Assembly (NCBI GenBank): GCA_002071415.1
Contig: MWFC01000004.1
Span: forward strand, 1 to 64,000
Direction: 5' to 3'
DNA from: Bacteroidetes bacterium ADurb.Bin012
GTDB taxonomy: Bacteria; Bacteroidota; Bacteroidia; Bacteroidales; TTA-H9
DNA length: 64,000 bases
How positions within the stretch are numbered: the stretch's first letter is position 1; the number at the start of each line of letters is the position of its first letter. Below, in pieces: positions 1 through 10,038 of this stretch. The notes beneath the pieces are model-generated. The model saw only the letters and a program-made list of their open reading frames with translations. It was not told the origin of the DNA and did not search any database. The position numbers and the translations under genes were made by a program.

Positions 1-1
1 A

Positions 2-3000
2 TGGAGCCAGGTAAACATTTCGGCGGGTAACACCATTACCGAGAACTTCGATGGTATGGGTACATCTGCCACTGCTAATCTTCCTAATGGATGGAAGGTA
101 GATAAAAATACTACAGTACGTTCTGTTGGAACCTATTCCGCTGCTGGAACTGCAACAGAACTGAGAGCAGGGAATAATATGGCTAGTAATGCTCAGAATG
201 GCATTTATAATTATGCGGCAGGGGTTCCAGATTCGGCCACCGACAGGGCAGTGGGAGGAATTTCTTCCGGCAGTGCCTCTAAAAGTGTGAATGTATATGT
301 ACAGCTCACCAACAATGGCAGCACTGCCATCGACAACCTTACAATCAGTTACAATGTGGAAAAATATCGGAATGGTACTAATTCCGCTGGATTTACCATT
401 CAAATGTATTATTCCACTGATGGAAGTACATGGACAAGTGCAGGAGATGATTTTAAGTCAAGTTTCGCAGCTGATGCTGATAATAATGGTTTTACTTCTG
501 CACCAGGAGCAACAGTAAATGTTACCAGCAAAACTTTGAATCAATCTATTGCCGTTGGAAGTAGCTTGTACTTGGCATGGAACTATTCTGTTACTTCTGG
601 AACTACAACATCTTTTGCACAGGCTTTGGGTATAGATGATGTTTCCATCACAGCCAATGGTGGAACTTCACCCAGTATTTCGGTAAATCCTTCTTCTCTG
701 AGTGGTTTTAGTTATGTGTTGGGTGCTGGTCCTTCATCAGAACAATCGTTTACCGTGAGTGGCCAGAATTTGACTAACGATATCACCTTAACTGCACCAA
801 CAAATTATGAGGTTTCTCAAACTTCGGGAAGTGGCTTTACCAATACCATTAATTTGCCACAGACCGGTGGAAGCGTTAGTTCTACTTCAATTTATGTTCG
901 CCTGAAAAGTGGGCTTTCCGTTGGAACTTATGATGAAAGCATTACCGCTTCTTCAACGGGAGCTACTTCACAGGAAATAAGCTGTTCGGGTGTCGTTTTC
1001 GCCACTGAGCCTTCCAATCATGTTTCCAATTTTACGGCAAATGCAACTTCTTCGTCCGAAATTCAACTCACATGGACAGATGCCGATGCTTCATATTATT
1101 TAATTAAAGGTAGTTCTACAAGTTTTGCTGCTATCGTAGCTCCTGTGGATGGGGCCGCAGAAGCCGACGATGAATTGGTAAAGAATGTGGCTTCAGGAGT
1201 TCAGTCTCATAGCTTTACAGGATTAAGTTCCAATCAGACCTATTATTTTAAAATTTACCCATACAATGGTACAGAAAGTACGATAAATTACAAAACTTCA
1301 CCCGATCCTCCCGAAGCAAGTGTTACCACTCAAGCTCAAGCTGCCACTACCTATACTTGGATAGGTGATGATAATGCTTCGTGGCTGGAAGCCACTAATT
1401 GGAGCCCAACGCGGACTTCTCCCCAAGATAACGATATCTTGATATTTAATAGTGGAACCAAAACAATTACGGCAGTCCCTTCGCAAACCATCGGCCAACT
1501 AAAAGTTACGGATGGCGCAAAAATTACCTTAAAGGCTTCAGAAGGTATTACCCTTACTATTAATGGTGACGAAGGTGATGACCTTTCTGTGGCTTCTGGT
1601 TGTGAACTTAATATTTCCGGTTCGAATGCCCTGACCATTTCTCTGCAAACAAGTGCTACCGGAAATATAGCCGGCTCAATGACATTTTCGGGAGGTGGTC
1701 ATAAATTGACGGCTTCTGCTGCCAGTGCAATCATTTTTTCGGGAACTTTTACAGCGGGTAGTGGTTTTAGTGGGAATCCATTTGGAACAACAACTCACAA
1801 TTCTGTGGTTTTCCAAAGTGGTTCGACTTATATTTATATGGCAGGAAGCAATCCTTTTGGGGCGAGTCAGTCTAATAATGTAGTTGTATTTCAGACAGGG
1901 AGTTTATACTCTCATAGGGGAAGCGGGACACCATCATTTTCAGGCAGAACCTATGCCGATTTTGAGTTGGATTATAATGGAAGTATTTCTCCAGAGGGTT
2001 CAAATGCTGTATCTATTGATAACCTAACCATTAAGCAAGGCACCATGAATTTTAATATGACAGGCACACCGGGTCATTCTATTAAGGGGAATATTAATAT
2101 ATATACAGGAGCTACTTTGAATTTCAATCCTTCTTCACCTGGCACGGTTCTTCTTAATGGAACTTCCTTGCAAACCATTTCGGGAGAAGGTACCCTTTCA
2201 GCTACCAGTAATTCTACTATCCAAGTAGACAATACAAATGGAGTAAAACTAAATAAAACTGCCACGCTTTACAATATGACAGTTTCTTCGGGTGCCATTT
2301 TTGAATTATCTTCTTCCGCTGCCTTAACGCTCAGCGGTAACCTCACAAACAGTGGCAATTTTTCTCTACAAAGTGAATCAACAGGAACAGCTTCTTTTAT
2401 TTTAAATGGCAACTACTCAGGAAGTGGTACTTTCGAAATGGAACGCTATGTGGCCGGTGCCGATTGGAATACTTGGGATGATGGTTGGCACGACATCAGC
2501 TCTCCCGTTCAAGACCAAGAAATTTCTACTTTCACTACTGGTATTTATGATTTTTATGGATGGGATGAAACACAGAATTTGTGGATAAATTACAAGGATG
2601 GCAGTTTTATTCCTTGGAACGATAACAGCAGTCTCTTTGTCGAAGGTCGTGGATATCTAATTGCTTATGATGAAACACAAACCGATAAGAAATTCACGGG
2701 TACGCCCAACAATAGTAATATTACTATTTCTAACCTAAGTTATACTTCTGATAAAGGGAATGGATGGCATCTATTAGGAAATCCTTATCCAAGCGCTTTA
2801 AAATGGAACGATGGGAATTGGACACTTACAGATATTGGTGGAGTAGCAAAAATTTGGAATTCTAGCAATAAATCTTATGAAGATGTCAATTCAAATGGCA
2901 TAATACCTGCCACCCAAGGATTTTTTGTACAGGTAAGTGCTTCAACTTCTCTCACTATACCAGCAGCTTCACGGGTTCACAATTCAACCAACTGGTACAA

Positions 3001-3652
3001 ATCGTCGGATGATGCTTCGAGTATTGTTTTAGCCGCTTCGCCAGCCGATAATTCGTCAACCCAAAAAACCTATATAAGAACAGAAGAAGGAACTACTGAA
3101 GGTTTCGAATTTTCATCCGACAGCCGTTTCTTGGCGGGTTATGCACCGAAGTTTTATTGCATGGTTGGAGGCGAAAAGCTTTCTACGCAATCCTTACCCA
3201 CAATCTATAATGGTCTCGAGCTAAATTATGGTTTTGAGAAATTGGAAAATGTAAATCAATATCGTATCCAACTCATCGAAAATCCTTATTCTGCCACACT
3301 TTACCTGAAAGATTTAAAAACTGGAAGCATACAAGATATGAGTCAAAACCCGGTTTATGAATTTACAGCTTCAGAAGGCGATCCTGCGCTGCGTTTCAAA
3401 TTAAGCTTTGGAAGCGTAGGTATAGATGAACCGATTAATAATAATTACCGGCTTTACTATTCCAATGGTATAATGTATATGCTGCAAATGGACGGACATA
3501 AACAAATCGAGGTTTATCAACTCAATGGGCAATTGATAAGAAAACTCAATTCTACCGAAAATTTTGTCAATCTTCAGCTTGCCAAAGGAATCTATCTGGT
3601 AAGAGTAATTAATGCCAATCAGGCTTATGTACAAAAAATGATTGTTCAATAA
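2..3652 (+). CDS. T9SS type A cargo, large multidomain secreted protein (5' end missing)
   Basis: The frame is open to the left edge (read from base 2), so the start and signal peptide lie outside the window. The visible part begins with an ENFDGMG motif typical of Bacteroidota surface adhesin-like modules. A beta-sandwich repeat follows (about residues 220-340), then a fibronectin-III-like module ending in YYFKIYPYNG (about 345-445), then a Ser/Thr/Gly-rich beta-helical stretch opening with TYTWIGDDNASW. Further on is a domain with the 'GNPYPS' motif common in Bacteroidota cargo. The last ~80 residues form a T9SS type A sorting tail (YQLNGQLI...GIYLVRV...KMIVQ). This predicts export by T9SS, with the tail cleaved by the PorU sortase. 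No catalytic motif is visible, so adhesion or a structural role is an inference. A small secreted gene follows 19 bases later. Confidence 0.9.
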   Translation, partial: WSQVNISAGNTITENFDGMGTSATANLPNGWKVDKNTTVRSVGTYSAAGTATELRAGNNMASNAQNGIYNYAAGVPDSATDRAVGGISSGSASKSVNVYVQLTNNGSTAIDNLTISYNVEKYRNGTNSAGFTIQMYYSTDGSTWTSAGDDFKSSFAADADNNGFTSAPGATVNVTSKTLNQSIAVGSSLYLAWNYSVTSGTTTSFAQALGIDDVSITANGGTSPSISVNPSSLSGFSYVLGAGPSSEQSFTVSGQNLTNDITLTAPTNYEVSQTSGSGFTNTINLPQTGGSVSSTSIYVRLKSGLSVGTYDESITASSTGATSQEISCSGVVFATEPSNHVSNFTANATSSSEIQLTWTDADASYYLIKGSSTSFAAIVAPVDGAAEADDELVKNVASGVQSHSFTGLSSNQTYYFKIYPYNGTESTINYKTSPDPPEASVTTQAQAATTYTWIGDDNASWLEATNWSPTRTSPQDNDILIFNSGTKTITAVPSQTIGQLKVTDGAKITLKASEGITLTINGDEGDDLSVASGCELNISGSNALTISLQTSATGNIAGSMTFSGGGHKLTASAASAIIFSGTFTAGSGFSGNPFGTTTHNSVVFQSGSTYIYMAGSNPFGASQSNNVVVFQTGSLYSHRGSGTPSFSGRTYADFELDYNGSISPEGSNAVSIDNLTIKQGTMNFNMTGTPGHSIKGNINIYTGATLNFNPSSPGTVLLNGTSLQTISGEGTLSATSNSTIQVDNTNGVKLNKTATLYNMTVSSGAIFELSSSAALTLSGNLTNSGNFSLQSESTGTASFILNGNYSGSGTFEMERYVAGADWNTWDDGWHDISSPVQDQEISTFTTGIYDFYGWDETQNLWINYKDGSFIPWNDNSSLFVEGRGYLIAYDETQTDKKFTGTPNNSNITISNLSYTSDKGNGWHLLGNPYPSALKWNDGNWTLTDIGGVAKIWNSSNKSYEDVNSNGIIPATQGFFVQVSASTSLTIPAASRVHNSTNWYKSSDDASSIVLAASPADNSSTQKTYIRTEEGTTEGFEFSSDSRFLAGYAPKFYCMVGGEKLSTQSLPTIYNGLELNYGFEKLENVNQYRIQLIENPYSATLYLKDLKTGSIQDMSQNPVYEFTASEGDPALRFKLSFGSVGIDEPINNNYRLYYSNGIMYMLQMDGHKQIEVYQLNGQLIRKLNSTENFVNLQLAKGIYLVRVINANQAYVQKMIVQ

Positions 3653-3671
3653 TATATAAATCTATAAACTT

Positions 3672-3908
3672 ATGAAAAGATACATTTTTCGATTGATGTT
3701 ATTCGCAGCTATTTTAGTTGCTTCCCTTTCGGTTTATTCTCAACCACAAAATCCTCCTCCTCCTCCTGCAGGTGGTCATGGACAATCTACTAATCAGTCA
3801 AGAGGTGGTGGTGCTCCTTTAGGGACGGGTATTGGTATAATGCTTGCCTTAGGGGGTGCCTATGGAGCTAAAAAAGTTTATGACGCTCGCAAAAATTCAA
3901 AGGAGTAA
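3672..3908 (+). CDS. small secreted protein with Gly-rich C-terminal membrane/sorting-like segment
   Basis: This is a 78-residue protein. A signal peptide (about residues 1-23, ending VYSQ) is followed by a Pro/Gly-rich linker. The C-terminus reads PLGTGIGIMLALGGAYGAKK and then a charged tail. This architecture resembles the short C-terminal sorting-like signal in Bacteroidota that NCBI calls PID-CTERM: a PIDGG-like start, a small hydrophobic helix and a YGxKK end. That match is from memory. The first motif here is APLGTG rather than PIDGG. It lies 19 bases after the T9SS cargo gene and before a strong terminator, so the two are probably co-transcribed. Function unknown. Confidence 0.75.
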   Translation: MKRYIFRLMLFAAILVASLSVYSQPQNPPPPPAGGHGQSTNQSRGGGAPLGTGIGIMLALGGAYGAKKVYDARKNSKE

Positions 3909-3935
3909 ACCTTACATAAATCTCTTTTCATGGCT

Positions 3936-3970
3936 AAAGAGGCTGCTCTCATCTTGGGAGCGGCCTCTTT
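3936..3970 (+). terminator. Rho-independent terminator
   Basis: A 13-bp stem (AAAGAGGCTGCTC paired with GAGCGGCCTCTTT, one G-U pair) encloses a 9-base loop and is followed by CGTCTTT. It lies 28 bases after the small secreted gene and would end that transcript. Confidence 0.75.
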
Positions 3971-4084
3971 CGTCTTTATGATCATGATTGTATAAGAATC
4001 TTATTTTTATTTCAGATTTATTTTAGAATTCCTGATTCAAAAATAGATCGGTTTATCGTGTTTATGCAAACAAGCGCATAGCCT

Positions 4085-4390
4085 TCACAAAACTGAATAC
4101 TTAAGTGCATTGAGTTGTTGAGGTGAACTCCTTTTGTCAGAATCTCTTGATGCTATTTTAAAATTTCCCTTTTTGATAAGATAATAAATGGCAGCCTCAC
4201 CAATGCCAGGTTCTTTCGCTGTGCTGTATTACGAACACTCCTTATTCATCCTCGCCTGTGCTTCCCGCTTCATCGATTCTGTAAACTTGTAACACTGCCC
4301 ACGATGCTTTGCGCGATTAACAAACCCAGTCTGCACCTTTCTCTTTCAGTGATTTGACACAACTCTGAACATTCCTTACGTGAATGCCCA
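4085..4390 (-). pseudogene. decayed IS1-like (InsA-type) transposase fragment
   Basis: On the minus strand, fragments in shifting frames line up with the N-terminal zinc-ribbon/helix-turn-helix part of IS1-type transposases. One frame reads QSCVKSLKEKGADWV then a stop. The next reads KHRGQCYKFTESMKREAQ, like the family pattern 'Y.C..C...FTE.MKREAL'. After another stop comes GEAAIYYLIKKG, like 'VSHVTVYYWIKK'. Expected cysteines are lost and there are at least two stops or shifts, so it is dead. The assignment is by pattern only. The plus-strand open frame over the same DNA looks spurious. Confidence 0.42.
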
Positions 4391-4578
4391 GGGGGCTGTT
4401 TAAGAAAAGGCAATCGAAGTCGTACGTCCGAAAATTTTTCATCGGGGAAATGCCCATTCGAATCATCATCATATTTTTAAAAATATTGAAAATAAAAATA
4501 AAGAGTCGAAAGTTTCAAATTTATCTCCCTGCCTATATATTTCTTCCTCGCCTTGAATCTCTTCCATTCAAAAAATCT

Positions 4579-5835
4579 TCATTCTTCTTCTTCAGAATCA
4601 GGGTTCAATTTCACTGTTTTAGGCAAGCATAAAAAATACTTTACTTCGGGTTGAAGAGGTATTAAATTATTGGGTGATGAAATCGCAGAAATTAATTCCT
4701 CGATATTTCCCTGTGCTGTTTTTACCAAAATAGGCCCAGTTTCCTGATCATAAGCCATGACACATACCTCACCTGTTCCTATAAACCAATCTCCTTCTCC
4801 TTTTTTGAGATTCAATATTTTTTCCACTCTATTTTTAGCAATCTCTAAATGATTATGATCGAAGGGTTTATCCGAAAAATAAATTCTAAAAAGGCGGCGG
4901 TCGACCAGATAATTGCTCAAACAGGATAAGATAGGGTCGGGGTGCTCAGTCCAGGCTTTTATCGAGGAAAACACATCGAAATCATCGATGCGTGCAAAAG
5001 ACCTTAGCAGTGTAGGATCTTCCTGGAAATCACATAGGAAGAAATCTTCTCGAAGAAATCGTAAGAAATGCGTTGTAGCAAACAGTTTCTCGCCCTGAGC
5101 TGCTAAATACTTGGCTCTATTTAAAATTTTAATGAGTAGGGTTTCGGCAGCAAGCACGGTTTTGTGAAAATATACCTGCCAATACATAATACGCCTTGCC
5201 GAAAGAAAATGCTCGAGCGACAACCGGCCTTTTTCTTCGATTACCAGGTTATCATCCACTACATTTAGCATTTTAATAATACGTTCCGAGCCAATTTGAC
5301 CTTCCGATACTCCCGTAAAAAAACTATCCCTTCGAAGATAATCCAGACGATCCATATCGAGTTGCCCCGATAAGAGCTGATGGAAAAATTTCCTCTCATA
5401 ATCGCCTTGAAACATGGATAAACCTATTCCCAATGCATCATCATATTCTTTATTCAGCTCGTTCAGGAAAAGGCCTGTCAAATGTTCATGACCTATATTC
5501 CTAACAATTGCACTCTCCAATGAATGCGAAAATGGGCCATGACCCAAATCGTGCAACAGAATTGCTATCAATGCTCCTTCGCTTTCCTGCTCGCTGATTT
5601 CTATCCCACGCTCACGTAAAACCTGAATGGCTTCCCTCATCAGATACATCGAACCCAGTGAATGATGAAAACGCGTATGCAGCGCTCCTGGATAAACCAA
5701 ATGCGTAAGCCCCAACTGTTTTATCCTTCTCATACGCTGAAAAAACGAATGCTCGATCAGGCTAAAAATTAGCTCGTTAGGTATAGGGATAAACCCATAA
5801 ACCGGGTCATTGATAATTCTAAGCTTACTAATCAA
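4579..5835 (-). CDS. HD-domain phosphohydrolase (COG1078, dNTPase-like)
   Basis: A 418-residue HD-superfamily metal-dependent phosphohydrolase. The metal ligands are visible: a histidine in HTRFHHSLG (about residues 53-61) and the HD pair in LLHDLGHGPFSHSLE (HD at about 95-96). The opening INDPVYGFIPIPNELIF is the typical start of this family, related to SAMHD1-like and dGTPase-like enzymes. Dephosphorylation of dNTPs is inferred from the family. The start is a TTG at 5835: an in-frame stop lies just upstream, no ATG occurs before the conserved block, and AAAGGGA abuts the TTG. A TATGTTTG element lies at 5859-5866. Confidence 0.88.
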   Translation of the reverse strand: MISKLRIINDPVYGFIPIPNELIFSLIEHSFFQRMRRIKQLGLTHLVYPGALHTRFHHSLGSMYLMREAIQVLRERGIEISEQESEGALIAILLHDLGHGPFSHSLESAIVRNIGHEHLTGLFLNELNKEYDDALGIGLSMFQGDYERKFFHQLLSGQLDMDRLDYLRRDSFFTGVSEGQIGSERIIKMLNVVDDNLVIEEKGRLSLEHFLSARRIMYWQVYFHKTVLAAETLLIKILNRAKYLAAQGEKLFATTHFLRFLREDFFLCDFQEDPTLLRSFARIDDFDVFSSIKAWTEHPDPILSCLSNYLVDRRLFRIYFSDKPFDHNHLEIAKNRVEKILNLKKGEGDWFIGTGEVCVMAYDQETGPILVKTAQGNIEELISAISSPNNLIPLQPEVKYFLCLPKTVKLNPDSEEEE

Positions 5836-5858
5836 TCCCTTTGCTATTTATCTTTATG

Positions 5859-5866
5859 CAAACATA
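5859..5866 (-). promoter_or_regulatory. Bacteroidota -7 element for the HD-domain gene
   Basis: The minus strand reads TATGTTTG, an exact TAnnTTTG match, about 24 bases before the TTG start. A TTG lies 17 bases further upstream (5884-5886), slightly close for a -33 element. Confidence 0.4.
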
Positions 5867-6090
5867 ATCAATCATTCTATTTTCCAATAATATCATCAGA
5901 ATGATAATTGAACGAAAGCTATTTATTTTTGCAAGTATGAAACGAAGATCCCGTTCTATATGATAACTGTCTTATATATACTACAAGATGGAATGGGGGT
6001 TATTTAAATCGCGCAGTCAAAAAATCTCTTATAAAGACGATTTGTAATAGTTTAACGTTATTTTTCTGAATCAAATAAAATCGACACCAG

Positions 6091-7056
6091 ATGAAAAGTT
6101 TACTGAAAATCTTCGTTTGTGCAATAATGGCCATCATGGTTAGTTCATGTGTTTCCCAGAAAAAATATACCGAAACCGAACAAAAGCGGCGCCAATGCGA
6201 AGAGGAGCTTATTGCCCAAAAAAGTCAAAACAATGATTTGATTGCCGATAATACCGAACTCAAAGTACGCCTCGAAAGACTAAATAAGAACTTTCAGCGT
6301 TTAATCAACGACACTATCCGCATAGGGCAGAATCTTCGCGATTTTCAAGCTGATTATGAAAGATTGAAATTTTCGTACAACGAATTGCTCGATATTGCGG
6401 GGAAGACGGAAGCCGGCAATAAAGCCGAGATTCAGAGAATTATGGCTGAATTGCAGTCATCTCAGGAAAAATTGATTCATAAACAAGATTCATTACAAGC
6501 ACTTGAAGCAGAATTGGCTGTTAAGCAAAAGCATTTGAATGAGTTGCAGAAGATTCTAAATCAAAAAGATTCCATTGTCAATGCATTGAGGCAAAAAGTC
6601 TCGCAAGCTTTGTTAGGTTTCGAGGGCAAAGGCTTGAGCATCGAAATTCGTAATGGTAAGGTTTATGTTTCGCTGGAAGAAAGCCTGCTTTTCAGGAGTG
6701 GTTCATGGGAGGTAAACGACAGAGGGATTTCTGCTCTTCAAAAACTGGCTGAGGTTCTTGCCTCTAATCCCGATATCAATGTTCTTATTGAAGGCCATAC
6801 GGATAATGTTCCCTATAGAGGAAGTGGACAGGTAAAGGACAACTGGGATCTCAGCGTAATGAGGGCAACAGCTATCGTAAAAGTCATTACTCGTAATCCC
6901 GGAGTTCATCCCAGCCGTTTGACTGCTGCTGGAAGAAGCGAATATGCGCCTCTTGCTACTAACAGCACAAGCGAAGGCAGAGCAAAAAACCGCCGAACCG
7001 AAATCATTCTTACTCCAAAACTCGACGAACTCTTTCAGATTATCGAAACACACTAA
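6091..7056 (+). CDS. OmpA-family lipoprotein with coiled coil
   Basis: A 321-residue outer-membrane lipoprotein. The signal peptide ends in a lipobox (MVSSC, lipidated Cys about 20). A long charged coiled coil follows (about residues 25-175). The C-terminal OmpA/MotB-like peptidoglycan-binding domain (about 190-310) has the motif LIEGHTDNVPY near residues 233-243 and GRSEYAPLA plus NRRTEI near the end. It probably ties the outer membrane to peptidoglycan. The coiled coil is longer than in plain Pal. It stands alone on the plus strand, converging with pyrG. Confidence 0.88.
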   Translation: MKSLLKIFVCAIMAIMVSSCVSQKKYTETEQKRRQCEEELIAQKSQNNDLIADNTELKVRLERLNKNFQRLINDTIRIGQNLRDFQADYERLKFSYNELLDIAGKTEAGNKAEIQRIMAELQSSQEKLIHKQDSLQALEAELAVKQKHLNELQKILNQKDSIVNALRQKVSQALLGFEGKGLSIEIRNGKVYVSLEESLLFRSGSWEVNDRGISALQKLAEVLASNPDINVLIEGHTDNVPYRGSGQVKDNWDLSVMRATAIVKVITRNPGVHPSRLTAAGRSEYAPLATNSTSEGRAKNRRTEIILTPKLDELFQIIETH

Positions 7057-7104
7057 CACATGTGGTCAGGAGTTCAAGGTTTCTGATGGATGGCGAGAAG
7101 GGAT

Positions 7105-7260
7105 TGGTGAGATAAAAGTTAAAAGTTGAAAGGATGAGATTGAATATATGAGCATTAAAAAATATTTCATAAAATCTTATTCGAGCTGACTTTCCAATTA
7201 CCTGTCTTAAAAGTTTCCTTATCTTCTCGTCCCCTCGTACCTCAGGCACCGAATCTCCCA
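7105..7260. repeat. short low-complexity tracts between convergent genes
   Basis: The gap between the OmpA-like gene and pyrG holds AAAGTTAAAAGTTGAAAGG and, on the minus strand near 7215-7260, GGGAGATTC and ACGAGGGGACGAGAAG. These belong to the same word families as the tracts at 38.5 and 44.7 kb. Confidence 0.4.
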
Positions 7261-7278
7261 ATATCCTGACAACACTTA

Positions 7279-8910
<1,632 letters not shown>

Positions 8911-9003
8911 TTACGTTACGGGGCGGCAAGTTACAACAAATTTCAAATAGATTTTCGAAAATCCCTGAATTTTAGTTATCGCATTATTATTCAAATAATT
9001 ATA

Positions 9004-10035
9004 TTATGACTGAAGATTTCTTCCCAGTACATATTTATCCCATCTTTCGATTACTTCCTGAAAATCGGCAGGCAATTCCGATTCGAAATAAACCTTTTGA
9101 TGGCTTGAGGGATGGACAAATTCTATGGTTCGGGCGTGAAGCGCTTGCCCCTTTAACAAACCGAAACTATTTTCGACGAATTGTTTATATTTTGAATACA
9201 ATGAACCTTTGAGGATTTGGCGGCCTCCATAGGGAGTATCTCCAAAAAGAGGATGCCCAATAGATGCAAAATGGGCTCTTATCTGATGAGTACGGCCTGT
9301 TTCAAGACTGCAATTTATTAAAGTTACATAACCCCATCTTTTGATGACGTTATAATGCGTGATACTTGTCCTTCCTTTCTCAGGATCCTGATAAATGGTC
9401 ATTATCCTACGATCTTTCGGGTTGCGGTTGATATATCCTTCTATTGTTCCTGTTTCATTTTCCAGATCTCCCCAAATCAAAGCGGTATATTCCCTTTTGA
9501 TCGAATGTTCGTAGAATTGATGAGCAAGTATGGCTTGTGCCAATTCATTCTTTGCAATGATCAATAATCCCGAAGTATCTTTATCGATACGATGAACCAA
9601 CCATGGGTATATTTCCTTTCCATCTTTATTGGTTTTTCCCATAAAAAGGAACAACAACGCATTGAAAAGCGTTCCGGTATAATTACCATAGGCAGGATGA
9701 ACCACCATGCCCGAAGGTTTGTTCACTATCAAAACGTCTTCATCTTCATAAACAATATTCAGAGGTATATCTTCAGGAATATTCTCTATTTCACGAGGTT
9801 CGCCCGGTAATAAAATGCTGATAACATCGCCTGGTTTTACTTTGTAATTAGGTTTTACGGTTCTATGGTTTACCAGAATATTCCCTGCCCTGGCTGCATT
9901 TTGAATTTTAGTCCGCGAAGCATTTTCCACCCTCTTCACAAGGAACTTATCTATGCGTAATAAGGATTGACCTTTATCGACGACTATCCGGTAATGTTCG
10001 AATAAATCCTCATTAAAATCCTGTTCAGGATTCAT
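9004..10035 (-). CDS. RluA/RluD-family 23S rRNA pseudouridine synthase
   Basis: A 343-residue pseudouridine synthase. An N-terminal S4 RNA-binding domain (about residues 20-85, RIDKFLVKRVENASRTKIQ) precedes the catalytic domain. The active-site motif VHRIDKDTSGLLIIAKN contains the catalytic Asp, and the RTHQIRAH motif is present. The arrangement is that of RluD, which modifies helix 69 of 23S rRNA. The exact target is inferred. It starts 3 bases after the preceding T9SS cargo gene, so it is the last gene of a PASTA-cargo-RluD operon. Confidence 0.93.
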   Translation of the reverse strand: MNPEQDFNEDLFEHYRIVVDKGQSLLRIDKFLVKRVENASRTKIQNAARAGNILVNHRTVKPNYKVKPGDVISILLPGEPREIENIPEDIPLNIVYEDEDVLIVNKPSGMVVHPAYGNYTGTLFNALLFLFMGKTNKDGKEIYPWLVHRIDKDTSGLLIIAKNELAQAILAHQFYEHSIKREYTALIWGDLENETGTIEGYINRNPKDRRIMTIYQDPEKGRTSITHYNVIKRWGYVTLINCSLETGRTHQIRAHFASIGHPLFGDTPYGGRQILKGSLYSKYKQFVENSFGLLKGQALHARTIEFVHPSSHQKVYFESELPADFQEVIERWDKYVLGRNLQS

Positions 10036-10038
10036 GGT

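Noticed and set aside
4384-4632. 82-codon plus-strand frame
   Set aside because: It is rich in Lys/Ile/Phe, overlaps the end of the HD-domain gene and is AT-rich noise.
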